Source of the DNA: a virus
Direction: 5' to 3' (one strand)
Virus record (IMG/VR): IMGVR_UViG_3300035670_000174
Location: 1-64,000 of that record
DNA: 64,000 nucleotides
Under the pieces are notes generated by a model. The model saw nothing but the letters and a program-made list of their open reading frames with translations. It did no database searches and was not told where the DNA came from. This document shows, piece by piece, positions 55,398 through 64,000 of this stretch (position 1 is its first letter; every line of letters starts with the position of its first letter). The position numbers and the translations under genes are program-made.

Positions 55398-57491
55398 ATG
55401 TCAATTCAGATTCAACTTAGAAGAGGTACAGCTTTACAGCACGATACATTTACTGGTGCTAATGCTGAACTTACAGTTGACACAACTAACTATGCATTAA
55501 GACTTCATGATGGTTCTACTGCTGGTGGTTTTGAAATCCTTAGAAAAGATTTATCAAACCTAACAAACGCATCAATATCTAATTCCAAACTAGCAAATAG
55601 TTCTGTAACTATCAATGGACAATCTGTTTCATTGGGTGGTTCTACTACAATTACTGCAACAGCATCAAACGCTCTTACCATCGGAACTGGTTTATCTGGT
55701 TCTTTGTATGATGGTTCTTCGGCAGTAACAATTTCGCTTTCTAATACTGGAGTTACTGCTGGATCTTATGGTTCAGCAACTGCTATCCCTGTATTAACAA
55801 TCAATGCACAAGGTCAGATAACTGCAGTTACTACTGCTTCTGTTGCAACAAATCTTTCTATTGATGGTGACGCTGGTTCTGATACAATTGATTTACTATC
55901 AGACACACTATCATTTGTTGGTGCTAGTGGTATCGCAACATCTGTATCTGGAAATACAGTAACAATTTCTGGACAAACACTAACAAATAGTATTACATCA
56001 GTTGCATCAGATATTTCAAATGAAACTATCGCTAGAACATCAGCAGATACTACTTTACAAAATAATATCAATACGGAAGCAACAACTCGTGCAGCTGCTG
56101 ATACAACATTAACAAATAATTTAAATGCAGAAATTTCTAGAGCAACAAGTGCTGAATCTGCTCTTGGTACAAGAATTGATAATTTAGATGTAACTGATAT
56201 AGCAAATGCTGCAAGTACATCTTATGTCAATACTGCAATATCTAATCTAATTGATACTGCTCCTGCAGCGCTTGATACATTAAATGAATTAGCTGCTGCT
56301 TTAGGAGACGATTCTAATTTTGCTTCTACTGTAACTACAAATCTATCTACAAAAGCAGATAAATCAACTATTATTTCTGCAGGCGTAGGACTTTCTGGTG
56401 GTGGTGATCTTTCTGCAAATAGAACTTTATCATTATCTTCTTCTGGTGTCACTGCTGGTTCTTATGGTTCTGGTACTTCAATACCTACAATCACTGTTGA
56501 TCAGTATGGTAGAATTACAAATGTTACAGGGAACTCTGTAGTATTTCCAACAGCATTATCTGAATTTACAAATGATGTTGGATATTCTACACTATCAGGA
56601 ACTGAAACACTAACAAATAAAACATTATCTTCTCCAACAATTTCTGGATCAATTTTATATTCATCTGTTGGTTCAAATGCTGTTATAGATTATAAAACTG
56701 GAAATGTATCAACAACTTTTGATGTAAGAGTTGTTGCAAGTGGTGGTGACGGAACACAAGGCAATGGTAATTATAATATTATTTCTGGAACATTAACTCA
56801 CAATTTAGTTCCATTAGTCACTACAAGCGGAACACAGAGTTTAACAAATAAAACTCTTGTTTCTCCAACAATCACTGGTGTGTCTCCAACAATTACGTTG
56901 GCTGGTGATTTAACTGGTTCAGTTACATTAACAGACTTAGCAAACGGAACATTAAATGCAACGATTGCTGCAAACTCTGTTGCTCTTGGAACAGATACTA
57001 TTGGAAATTATGCTTCTGAAGTGGTTGCTGGTAGTGGTATAATAGTATCAGGAAGTGCAGGAGAAGGTACATCATTTACTATATCTCATGCTGATACATC
57101 TTCAGTTTCAAACTTATCTGCATCAAATAGAACATATGTCAATAGTCTTACATTTGACACTTTTGGTCATGTAACAGGTTATACAACTGAAACAGAAAGT
57201 GTAGTAAATACAACTTATTCTATTTCAGCAGAAACAGATGTTTCTGGCGCTAAGATTAGAATTTCTGGATCAGATTCTTCAGTAGATGATGTAAAACTTA
57301 CTGCAGGATCAAACATAAATATTACAAGGACTGATGCAAACACAATTACTATTGAGAGCACAGCGTCATCATCTAAATTTTTAGTATATAAAAGAGGTGA
57401 TGTTGCACCAAGTAGTGCCACTCCAATTGTTATTTCTAGTGGGCAATTAACAGTCTATGGTAGAACACAAAATATAGGGGTACTAGTTTAA
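55398..57491 (+). CDS. tail fibre protein
   Basis: 697 aa. N-terminal module IQIQLRRGTALQHDTFTGAN (same family as the glycine-rich adhesins), repeat VTAGSYGSATAIPVLTINAQ and later VTAGSYGSGTSIPTITVDQY (shared with the fibre at 52686), a long helical segment (NETIARTSADTTLQNNINTE, ATTRAAADTTLTNNLNAEIS) like fibre coiled coils, then LSGTETLTNKTLSSPTISGS repeats and a C-terminal tip. AAGGATTA ribosome site. Its stop overlaps the next ATG. Confidence 0.8.
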   Translation: MSIQIQLRRGTALQHDTFTGANAELTVDTTNYALRLHDGSTAGGFEILRKDLSNLTNASISNSKLANSSVTINGQSVSLGGSTTITATASNALTIGTGLSGSLYDGSSAVTISLSNTGVTAGSYGSATAIPVLTINAQGQITAVTTASVATNLSIDGDAGSDTIDLLSDTLSFVGASGIATSVSGNTVTISGQTLTNSITSVASDISNETIARTSADTTLQNNINTEATTRAAADTTLTNNLNAEISRATSAESALGTRIDNLDVTDIANAASTSYVNTAISNLIDTAPAALDTLNELAAALGDDSNFASTVTTNLSTKADKSTIISAGVGLSGGGDLSANRTLSLSSSGVTAGSYGSGTSIPTITVDQYGRITNVTGNSVVFPTALSEFTNDVGYSTLSGTETLTNKTLSSPTISGSILYSSVGSNAVIDYKTGNVSTTFDVRVVASGGDGTQGNGNYNIISGTLTHNLVPLVTTSGTQSLTNKTLVSPTITGVSPTITLAGDLTGSVTLTDLANGTLNATIAANSVALGTDTIGNYASEVVAGSGIIVSGSAGEGTSFTISHADTSSVSNLSASNRTYVNSLTFDTFGHVTGYTTETESVVNTTYSISAETDVSGAKIRISGSDSSVDDVKLTAGSNINITRTDANTITIESTASSSKFLVYKRGDVAPSSATPIVISSGQLTVYGRTQNIGVLV

Positions 57492-59113
57492 TGGCTAATC
57501 GTTTTCCGTTAATTATAGATGCAGTTTCTGAAACTGTCAGGGAACTTGCAGCTGGTGATAATCTAGATTTAACAAGCAGTAGCATTTATAATAATGGTGC
57601 TACTTTATTATTGCCAACTGCCAGTGGAACTCTTGCTACATTAGCAGGGACTGAAACACTAACAAATAAAACCCTAGTATCACCATCTATTACTACTAGT
57701 ATAGATTCTTCTAGCACTACATTTACTGCGTTTTCTACCCCTACTACATTAAATATCGGTAATAATAGTGCTTCAGATAGTCATACAATAAACATTGCCA
57801 TTGCTGCAACTGGTAGCGGTCTAACAAAAACTGTTAATATCGGTACTGGTGGTGATACAGGTTCTACAACTAATATTAATCTTGGTTCTGCAAATGGTGG
57901 AACTGTAACAGTAAATAAAGATTTAGTTGTTTCTGGTGATTTAACTGTCAATGGTTCTGTTACTACAGTTAACTCTACTACAATCTCAGTTGACGATAAA
58001 AATATTGAACTTGGCTCTGTAAGTTCACCATCAGATTTAACTGCTGATGGTGGTGGTATTACTCTTAAAGGTTCTACAGATAAAAGTATTACATGGTCTT
58101 CTGTAGGATGGACTTCTTCTGAAGATTTCAATCTTGCTGTTGGTAAACAATACGAAATTAATGGCGTATCTGTTTTATCTGCTACTACATTAGGTTCTAA
58201 TGTAATCACATCATCACTAACTACAGTTGGAACTATCACAACTGGTACTTGGCAAGGTACTATTGTTAGTCCAACATATGGTGGCACTGGTATTAATAAT
58301 GGTTCTAGAACTATTACACTTAACACAGGTAATCTAACTGTAGCAACTGCTGCTGGTGGATCTTCTGTATCATTACCATCTACTGGTACGCTTGTTGGTT
58401 CTAACGATGTAGGAACAGTTACTTCTACAATGATTGCAGATGGCACTATTGTCAACGCTGACATTAATGCAAATGCTGCTATCGCAATAACTAAACTAGC
58501 AAATTATACAATATCAGGAATTTCACTAGGTCAAGATTTAGCAACTCTAACAATCGGTAGTGGTTTATCTGGTGGTTCTTATAATGGTTCTGGTGCAGTT
58601 ACTATTTCCAATAGTGATAAGGGTTCTACACAAAACATCTTCAAAAATATCGCGGTTGCTGGTCAAGATACAGTTACAGCTAGTAACAATAATGACACAT
58701 TCACTCTTGTTGCTGGTCCAAACGTAGCCATTGCAACAGATGGTGTCGCCAAAACAATTACATTCGCTGCTGGTGGTGGTGGATGGTTAGTCAAAACATC
58801 AAATCATACTGCCAATCTAGGTGAATCTATTTTAGCGAATACTAGTAGTGGATCTTTTACAATTACTCTGCCATCAAGTGCCTCTGCTGGTGCTCAGATT
58901 ACAATCGCGGATGGAGATAACTGGAGTGCAAACCCATTAGTTATCGCAAGAAATGGTAATACAATTATGGGTGATTCTGTTGACTTAGTTCTAAATTACT
59001 CAGGAACTAAAGTAGATTTTATCTACAGTGGATCTACTTGGATGGTTTATGGTAATACTCCAGGCGGTGATGATGTTCTTGCTCTTGGTCTTGCTCTTGG
59101 AGATGAATTCTAA
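57491..59113 (+). CDS. tail fibre protein
   Basis: 540 aa. LAGTETLTNKTLVSPSITTS repeat (shared with the previous fibre), GDLTVNGSVTTVNSTTISVD followed by DKNIELGSVSSPSDLTADGG, which is a marine-phage fibre hallmark, then GTWQGTIVSPTYGGTGINNG and a C-terminal WLVKTSNHTANLGESILANT tip with SWMVYGNTPGG. Last gene of the fibre locus; coupled to gp13 by TAATG. Confidence 0.8.
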   Translation: MANRFPLIIDAVSETVRELAAGDNLDLTSSSIYNNGATLLLPTASGTLATLAGTETLTNKTLVSPSITTSIDSSSTTFTAFSTPTTLNIGNNSASDSHTINIAIAATGSGLTKTVNIGTGGDTGSTTNINLGSANGGTVTVNKDLVVSGDLTVNGSVTTVNSTTISVDDKNIELGSVSSPSDLTADGGGITLKGSTDKSITWSSVGWTSSEDFNLAVGKQYEINGVSVLSATTLGSNVITSSLTTVGTITTGTWQGTIVSPTYGGTGINNGSRTITLNTGNLTVATAAGGSSVSLPSTGTLVGSNDVGTVTSTMIADGTIVNADINANAAIAITKLANYTISGISLGQDLATLTIGSGLSGGSYNGSGAVTISNSDKGSTQNIFKNIAVAGQDTVTASNNNDTFTLVAGPNVAIATDGVAKTITFAAGGGGWLVKTSNHTANLGESILANTSSGSFTITLPSSASAGAQITIADGDNWSANPLVIARNGNTIMGDSVDLVLNYSGTKVDFIYSGSTWMVYGNTPGGDDVLALGLALGDEF

Positions 59114-60066
59114 TGGCTGTTGCAACTAGAGAACAATTAAAACAGTATTGTCTCAGAGCACTGGGTGCACCAGTGCTTGAGATAAACGTCGATGAAGATC
59201 AATTAGAAGATCGTATTGACGAAGCATTAGATTATTGGCGTCTATACCACTATGAAGGTATTGAACAAATTTATATGAAGCATCAGATTCGTGCTTCAGA
59301 AATTACATTAACTACTTCTGTTGCAAATACATTTCAGATTGCTGATAAAATCACAGGGCAAATATCTGGCGCAACTGCTGAAGTTTGCCGTGAAACAACT
59401 AGAGAATCTTCAGGAACATTACTGCTAGTTAAAAATGTTGTTGGTACATTTGCTGCAAATGAAATAATTAGTAATGGAACAACAACAGCTACATTAGCAT
59501 CTATTACTCTTCGAGAGTACGACAACAAGTATATTGAAATTCCAGATCTAGTTTATGGTGTCACCAAAGTATTAAGTATTGGTATGGCATCATCTTCGAA
59601 AAACATTTTTGATCTTCAATATCAGTTAAGATTAAATGATTTATATGATTTGACTTCAACATCTATCATTTATTATAAAACTGTAATGCAACATCTAGCA
59701 TTATTAGATTTAGAGTTAAATGGTCATACATCTTTTAGATTTAATCGTACACAAAATCGTTTATACTTAGATATCAATTGGCAACAAGATATTCCTCTTG
59801 GTGATTACATTATTATTCAAGGATATCGTGCTTTAGATCCAGCTCAATTTTCTAAAGTGTGGAATGAAGCATGGCTAAAACATTATGTTACTGCGCTATT
59901 TAAAAAGCAGTGGGCAACTAATATTAAAAAGTTTTCTGGAATTCAACTTCCAGGTGGTGTAACATTAGATGGTGATAAATTGTATGATGAAGCAACTGGT
60001 GAAATTAAAGAACTAGAAGACGAACTACAAAACAAATCAGCACCTCTAGACTTTTTCTTAGGATAA
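59113..60066 (+). CDS. 13: gp13 neck protein
   Basis: 317 aa (T4 gp13: 309). REQLKQYCLRALGAPVLEIN, DQLEDRIDEALDYWRLYHYE and QIYMKHQI are the conserved start; FDLQYQLRLNDLYDLTSTSI and PLGDYIIIQGYRALDPAQFS the core. An insertion of ~60 aa near 62-130 (GQISGATAEVCRETTRESSG) is absent in T4 and resembles an insert in the giant virion protein. gp13 forms the head-tail collar with gp14. Confidence 0.88.
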   Translation: MAVATREQLKQYCLRALGAPVLEINVDEDQLEDRIDEALDYWRLYHYEGIEQIYMKHQIRASEITLTTSVANTFQIADKITGQISGATAEVCRETTRESSGTLLLVKNVVGTFAANEIISNGTTTATLASITLREYDNKYIEIPDLVYGVTKVLSIGMASSSKNIFDLQYQLRLNDLYDLTSTSIIYYKTVMQHLALLDLELNGHTSFRFNRTQNRLYLDINWQQDIPLGDYIIIQGYRALDPAQFSKVWNEAWLKHYVTALFKKQWATNIKKFSGIQLPGGVTLDGDKLYDEATGEIKELEDELQNKSAPLDFFLG

Positions 60067-60069
60067 CTC

Positions 60070-60984
60070 ATGCCAACCAATGTATATTTCTCTCATGGCA
60101 CGAGAAATGAGCAGTATCTAGTTGAAGACTTGATCATTGAATCTTTAAGAATTTATGGTCAAGAGTTTTTCTACATTCCAAGAAAGTTAGTATCAAAAGA
60201 CGAGATTCTTGGTGAAGATCGTCTATCAGAATTTAAAGCATCATTCCCAATAGAAATGTATTTTGAAAATATAGATAGTTTTGCGGGACAAGGTGCATTT
60301 ATTCAAAAATTTGGTTTAATGATGGAGCAGTCAGCTACACTAGTAGTTGCTCGTCGTAGATGGGATCAATTGGTTGGTCGTTTTGGACAAACAACAATTC
60401 CTACTCGACCAAACGAAGGTGATTTAATTTATTTCCCACTAACTGGTGGATTATTTGAAATTAAATTTGTACAACATCAAGATCCATTTTATCAACTTGG
60501 TAAATTATATGTATATAAATTACAAGTTGAATTGTTTCAATATAGCAGTGAAAGAATTGATACTGGTGTTGCAGAAGTAGATCAGTTTGAAACATTAAAA
60601 TCCTTCACAACTAATACAACAAGATCTAAGTTTGGCGAGGTTACTAGTATACAAGTGACGAATACTGGATCAGGTTACACATCTGCTCCAACTGTATCAT
60701 TCTTAGCATCTAGTGGATATGGTGCAACTGCTGTAGCAGTATTAGGAACAGATGCAAATGCTAATAAAGTTGTAAGAGTCGATTTGACTAATGGTGGTAC
60801 TGGTTATGCATCTGCTCCAATAGTTCAATTTTCTGGTGGTGGTGGCTCAAACGCAGCAGCGACTGCAACAATAGAAAATAATATTGATATGCCAGATTCA
60901 TTTGGTGACAATAATAAATTTAAAGAGCAAGCAGAAGATATATTATTTAATGAGACTAACCCATTTGGTGAGGTAGGCGATTAA
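60070..60984 (+). CDS. 14: gp14 neck protein
   Basis: 304 aa (T4 gp14: 256). NVYFSHGTRNEQYLVEDLII, then LRIYGQEFFYIPRKLVSKDE, and GDLIYFPLTGGLFEIKFVQH are gp14 signatures. The gain in length is due to two Gly-rich repeats near 196-275 (GSGYTSAPTVSFLASSGYGA and GGTGYASAPIVQFSGGGGSN). After these the sequence returns to the gp14 end NNKFKEQAEDILFNETNPFG. Starts 3 nt after gp13. Confidence 0.9.
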   Translation: MPTNVYFSHGTRNEQYLVEDLIIESLRIYGQEFFYIPRKLVSKDEILGEDRLSEFKASFPIEMYFENIDSFAGQGAFIQKFGLMMEQSATLVVARRRWDQLVGRFGQTTIPTRPNEGDLIYFPLTGGLFEIKFVQHQDPFYQLGKLYVYKLQVELFQYSSERIDTGVAEVDQFETLKSFTTNTTRSKFGEVTSIQVTNTGSGYTSAPTVSFLASSGYGATAVAVLGTDANANKVVRVDLTNGGTGYASAPIVQFSGGGGSNAAATATIENNIDMPDSFGDNNKFKEQAEDILFNETNPFGEVGD

Positions 60985-61730
60985 TGTTAAACAATCAAGT
61001 ATTTTATCATGGCATTATTCGCAAGAGTATTGTAGCATTTGGTCGTTTGTTTAGCGACATTTACATTGACAGAAAACAAGGTGATTCTGTTACTGGAACT
61101 ACAGTTCAAAGAATTCAAGTGCCGTTAGCATATGCACCAAAAGAAAAATGGTTAGTTCGTATCGAACAAGATCCAAATCTTGATAATCACACATATGTGA
61201 CTTTACCAAGAATGTCGTTTGAAATACTTGGTTATTCATATGATCCTACTCGTAAAGTAAATCGTATGCAACAAATTAAGTGTGGTGATGGCACTGGTTT
61301 AGTATCTACAATGTATACTCCAGTTCCTTATAATATTGATTTGTCATTGTACATCTTAACAAAAACTCAAGAAGATGGTTTACAAATTATCGAACAAATT
61401 CTACCAACATTTACTCCAGAGTATACATTAACAATTAATGCTGTTCCAGATATGAATGTTAAGATAGACGCTCCTATTATTTTAAATAGTGTTTCTGTAC
61501 AAGATGAATACGATGGAGATTTTCAGACAAGACGATTTGTTACACATACATTAAATTTTCAAATGAAAGTTAATCTGTTTGGACCAATTAGTGGTAAATC
61601 TGTTATTGATACAGTTAATGCTAATATCGGTCAAAATGAAGATTTTAGTAATCCTAATAGAATATACACAGCAGAAGGTGATGTTACTACTGCTACAGTA
61701 GATCAAGAAAACTGGGAAGATAATTTTTAA
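60984..61730 (+). CDS. 15: gp15 tail completion / sheath terminator
   Basis: 248 aa (T4 gp15: 272). FYHGIIRKSIVAFGRLFSDI, YIDR, VPLAYAPKEKWLVRIEQDPN and VTLPRMSFEILGYSYDPTRK are the typical gp15 sequence. It caps the tail and joins it to the neck. TAATG overlap with gp14. The terminase large gene follows 2 nt after its stop, so no gp16 lies in between. Confidence 0.92.
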   Translation: MLNNQVFYHGIIRKSIVAFGRLFSDIYIDRKQGDSVTGTTVQRIQVPLAYAPKEKWLVRIEQDPNLDNHTYVTLPRMSFEILGYSYDPTRKVNRMQQIKCGDGTGLVSTMYTPVPYNIDLSLYILTKTQEDGLQIIEQILPTFTPEYTLTINAVPDMNVKIDAPIILNSVSVQDEYDGDFQTRRFVTHTLNFQMKVNLFGPISGKSVIDTVNANIGQNEDFSNPNRIYTAEGDVTTATVDQENWEDNF

Positions 61731-61732
61731 TT

Positions 61733-63310
61733 ATGGCTGAAATTTATAATGCTAATGCGAATTTAAAGGCAGTAGGAGTTTCGGTTGAATTTACTCCAGA
61801 AAATATTCAAGAGTATATAAAATGTTCGCAAGATCCTATCTACTTTATTGAAAGTTACTGCTATATTGTTACACTAGATCATGGATTACAATTATTTAAA
61901 TTGTATGATTGCCAAAAGAAAAAGATTGATGTAATTCATAGTAATCGTCGTGTTATTCTTATGGAAGGTCGTCAACAAGGTAAGACGACGACATCAGCTG
62001 CTTATATTCTCTGGTATACATTATTTCAACCAAATAAAAACGTAGCCATTCTTGCTAACAAAAAAGATGCAGCAAGAGAAGTTTTAGATCGTTATCAAAC
62101 GATGTATGAGATGCTTCCAAAATGGATGCAACAAGGTGTGCTTACTTGGAACAAAGGTGACATTGAATTAGAAAATGGAAGTAAGGTATTTACTGCTGCA
62201 ACTGGTAAGTCTGGTATTCGTGGTAAATCAGTAAACTTACTATATGTTGACGAAGCTGCAATTATTCCAAACAACGTAGCTGAAGAATTCTTCACTTCTG
62301 TTTATCCAACAATTTCTGCTGGTCAAACCACTAAAATTCTTTTAAGTTCTACTCCCCTCGGCTATAATCATTTCTGGAAATTTTGGAATGATGCTGAAAA
62401 TGGACGAAATGGTTTCGTTCCTCTTTTTATTCCATACTGGGAAATTCCTGGTAGAGATGAAAAATGGGCAGCTGAGCAAAGAGCCATGCTTGGTGAACTT
62501 AAATACAACCAAGAGGTTCTTTGTAAATTCTTGGGTTCTAGTCTTACACTTATTAATGCAGATGTAATTGCTAAGATGAGTGTTGGAAATAAAGTCTATC
62601 AAAAAGATGGATTAGATGTCTATGTCGAGCCACAAGCTGGGCACACTTATTGTTTAATAGCAGACGTGGCTAAAGGTGTTGGTGGAGATTATTCAGCATT
62701 TCAAGTAGTTGATATTACTGAAACTCCATATAAACTTGTAGCCAAATATCGTAATAACGAAATTAGCCCACTTCTTTATCCAAATGTAATATACAAAGTC
62801 GGTAAAGATTATAATAATGCATGGATTCTTCTTGAAATCAACATCTCTGAGCAAGTCGCTCATATTTTATACTCTGAGATGGAGTATGAAAATATACTAT
62901 TTGTGACTCGACACACAACTGGTCAAACAGTTTCTGGTGGTTTTGGTGGAGGAAAAACTCAATTAGGAGTTGTTACCGACAAAAAAATCAAACGAATTGG
63001 ATGCCAAAATTTTAAAGCACTTGTTGAAGAAAATAAACTTCTAGTTCCTGATGCAGATACGATCTCTGAAATCTCTACATTTATTGAGAAAAAAGGATCT
63101 TATGAGGCAGATGAAGGATATCATGATGATTTGGTTATGCCATTAGTTCTATTCGGGTGGCTTACAACCAACTCGTATTTCAAAGATCTAAATAATGTAA
63201 ACCTAAGAGAAGTAATGTACAAAAAACAGATGCAAGCTATTGAGGAAGAGCTAACACCATTCGGATTTTATGACGATGGTGGACCAGAAAAACCACCTCT
63301 AAATTTCTAG
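61733..63310 (+). CDS. 17: gp17 terminase large subunit
   Basis: 525 aa (T4 gp17: 610). ATPase: adenine motif near 50-62, Walker A EGRQQGKTT (78-86), Walker B LLYVDEAA (D173-E174), coupling motif LLSSTPLGYNHFW near 203. Nuclease: LIADVAKGVGGDYSAFQVVD near 305 (first Asp) and GYHDDLVMPLVLFGW near 462 (Asp pair) of the RNaseH-like fold. It pumps DNA into the prohead by a headful mechanism in T4 relatives. The C-terminal tail of T4 gp17 that binds gp20 is shortened. Confidence 0.94.
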   Translation: MAEIYNANANLKAVGVSVEFTPENIQEYIKCSQDPIYFIESYCYIVTLDHGLQLFKLYDCQKKKIDVIHSNRRVILMEGRQQGKTTTSAAYILWYTLFQPNKNVAILANKKDAAREVLDRYQTMYEMLPKWMQQGVLTWNKGDIELENGSKVFTAATGKSGIRGKSVNLLYVDEAAIIPNNVAEEFFTSVYPTISAGQTTKILLSSTPLGYNHFWKFWNDAENGRNGFVPLFIPYWEIPGRDEKWAAEQRAMLGELKYNQEVLCKFLGSSLTLINADVIAKMSVGNKVYQKDGLDVYVEPQAGHTYCLIADVAKGVGGDYSAFQVVDITETPYKLVAKYRNNEISPLLYPNVIYKVGKDYNNAWILLEINISEQVAHILYSEMEYENILFVTRHTTGQTVSGGFGGGKTQLGVVTDKKIKRIGCQNFKALVEENKLLVPDADTISEISTFIEKKGSYEADEGYHDDLVMPLVLFGWLTTNSYFKDLNNVNLREVMYKKQMQAIEEELTPFGFYDDGGPEKPPLNF

Positions 63311-63324
63311 AAATCATGTAAAAA

Positions 63325-63331
63325 CTAAATA
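63325..63331 (+). promoter_or_regulatory. late promoter for the tail sheath gene
   Basis: CTAAATA 14 nt after the gp17 stop and 55 nt before the gp18 ATG, fitting strong separate expression of the sheath. An AAGGAG ribosome site follows at 63374. Confidence 0.6.
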
Positions 63332-63386
63332 AAAGAGTAGACATGATTGTTGTCTAAAGGTAAACTTATTAACAAGGAGAATTACA

Positions 63387-64000
63387 ATGCCGTTCCAATT
63401 ATCTCCAGGCGTTGCAGTCGTAGAAAAAGATTTCACTTCTATCGTTCCAGCAGTATCTTCTTCAATTGGTGCTTTCGCTGGTGCATTCCAGTGGGGTCCA
63501 GTTATGGAGCCAACTACTGTTAGTTCTGAGAATGAGTTAGTTCGTCGTTTTGGTAAGCCAAACGATTCTAACTTTGATTCCTTCTTTACAGCTGCGAACT
63601 TCCTATCATATACAAATAATCTATTGCTAGTTCGCGCTGACGCTGGACATTTGAACGCTGTTGCTGCAGCTGCAGGTGGTCTTGCAACTATTAGCATTAC
63701 TGCTGCAGGTAGCGGTTATGTTTCTACATCTCCAGCCCCTGCAGTAACTATTTCCGCTCCTGACTTAGATGGCGGTGTTCAAGCTACTGCTACAACTACT
63801 ATTTCTGGTGGTGCTATTAGTGCTATCGTTGTTGGTGGAACTATGTCTGGTTACACAACAGCTTCTGTAGCAATCACACCAGCAGCAGGTGACACTGGTT
63901 CAGGTGCTACTGCTACTGCAACAGTTTCTGGTGGTGTTATTACTGGTATCGTTATCACTAATGGTGGTTCTGGATACAAAGCAACTCCAACTGTTACAAT
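63387..64000 (+). CDS. 18: gp18 tail sheath protein (5' part)
   Basis: The first 204 codons; the gene continues beyond the window. SPGVAVVEKDFTSIVPAVSS, IGAFAGAFQWGPVMEPTTVS and RRFGKPNDSNFDSFFTAANF are the T4-type sheath N-terminus. From residue ~98 Gly-rich beta motifs (AAGSGYVSTSPAPAVTISAP, GGSGYKATPTV) interrupt the domain, like those in gp8 and gp14. AAGGAG ribosome site 9 nt upstream fixes the start. Confidence 0.92.
   Translation, partial: MPFQLSPGVAVVEKDFTSIVPAVSSSIGAFAGAFQWGPVMEPTTVSSENELVRRFGKPNDSNFDSFFTAANFLSYTNNLLLVRADAGHLNAVAAAAGGLATISITAAGSGYVSTSPAPAVTISAPDLDGGVQATATTTISGGAISAIVVGGTMSGYTTASVAITPAAGDTGSGATATATVSGGVITGIVITNGGSGYKATPTVT

Noticed and set aside
52686-58600. CRISPR-like periodic repeats
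   Set aside because: The repeats are in frame, encode beta-strand motifs of fibre proteins, vary in length and lack unique spacers of constant size.

Overview
The window is part of the genome of a T4-like marine myovirus (contractile-tailed phage). It is AT-rich and densely packed, with many ATGA/TAATG gene overlaps, and carries recognisable T4 homologues: gp33, gp59, gp32, gp29-like tape measure, gp26, gp16, gp54/gp19-like, gp4, gp48, gp53, gp27, gp5, gp25, gp6, gp7/gp8-like wedge proteins, gp13, gp14, gp15, gp17 and gp18. The host is probably a small-genome marine proteobacterium. Hints are the TctA/TctC (Bug-type) transporter genes, a BPSL0761-like protein, and a circularly permuted two-piece tmRNA. 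I recall a two-piece tmRNA being reported for a marine methylophage, but I cannot place this phage more closely from sequence alone. || Layout. 1-8.7 kb (+): small genes and enzymes, namely two 2OG-Fe(II) oxygenases, two metallophosphoesterases, a MazG-like pyrophosphatase, a HAD nucleotidase, PhoH, a GH19 endolysin, a GT2 glycosyltransferase and a RecB-like nuclease. 8.7-13.8 kb (+): an unusual metabolic block with tandem di-iron ferritin-like proteins, then a translationally coupled set of glutamine amidotransferase, TctA permease, TctC binding protein and a third 2OG-Fe(II) oxygenase. 13.79-14.20 kb: the two-piece tmRNA with a 41-codon ORF between its pieces, then terminators. 14.3-18.8 kb: a SleB-type hydrolase, a ClpP-like protease, GP88 and small coiled-coil or membrane proteins. 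18.8-20.8 kb: the 33-59-32 replication and late-transcription cluster, closed by a strong terminator. 20.86-25.73 kb (-): an inverted structural block of gp4, a 200-aa protein, a tube-fold protein, the small terminase gp16, gp26 with a probable -1 frameshift extension, and the tape measure. 25.8-45.8 kb (+): baseplate and spike. 45.8-59.1 kb (+): a large tail-fibre and adhesin locus with three tandem glycine-rich adhesins. 59.1-64.0 kb (+): neck, terminase large subunit and the start of the tail sheath, which runs off the window. || Regulation. Two promoter classes are visible: sigma70-like promoters (TTGNCN-17-YATAAT) before early or middle genes, and T4-type late promoters (TATAAATA, ATAAATA, CTAAATA) before structural genes. 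Five promoters of both classes lie exactly 6 nt before an ATG, which predicts leaderless mRNAs. || Most unusual points: the ORF inside the split tmRNA; the TctA-TctC operon without TctB; the slippery T7 at the end of gp26; gp16 moved away from gp17 and inverted; a spike protein with two different peptidoglycan hydrolase domains; and a terminator hairpin embedded in an enzyme's N-terminal codons.
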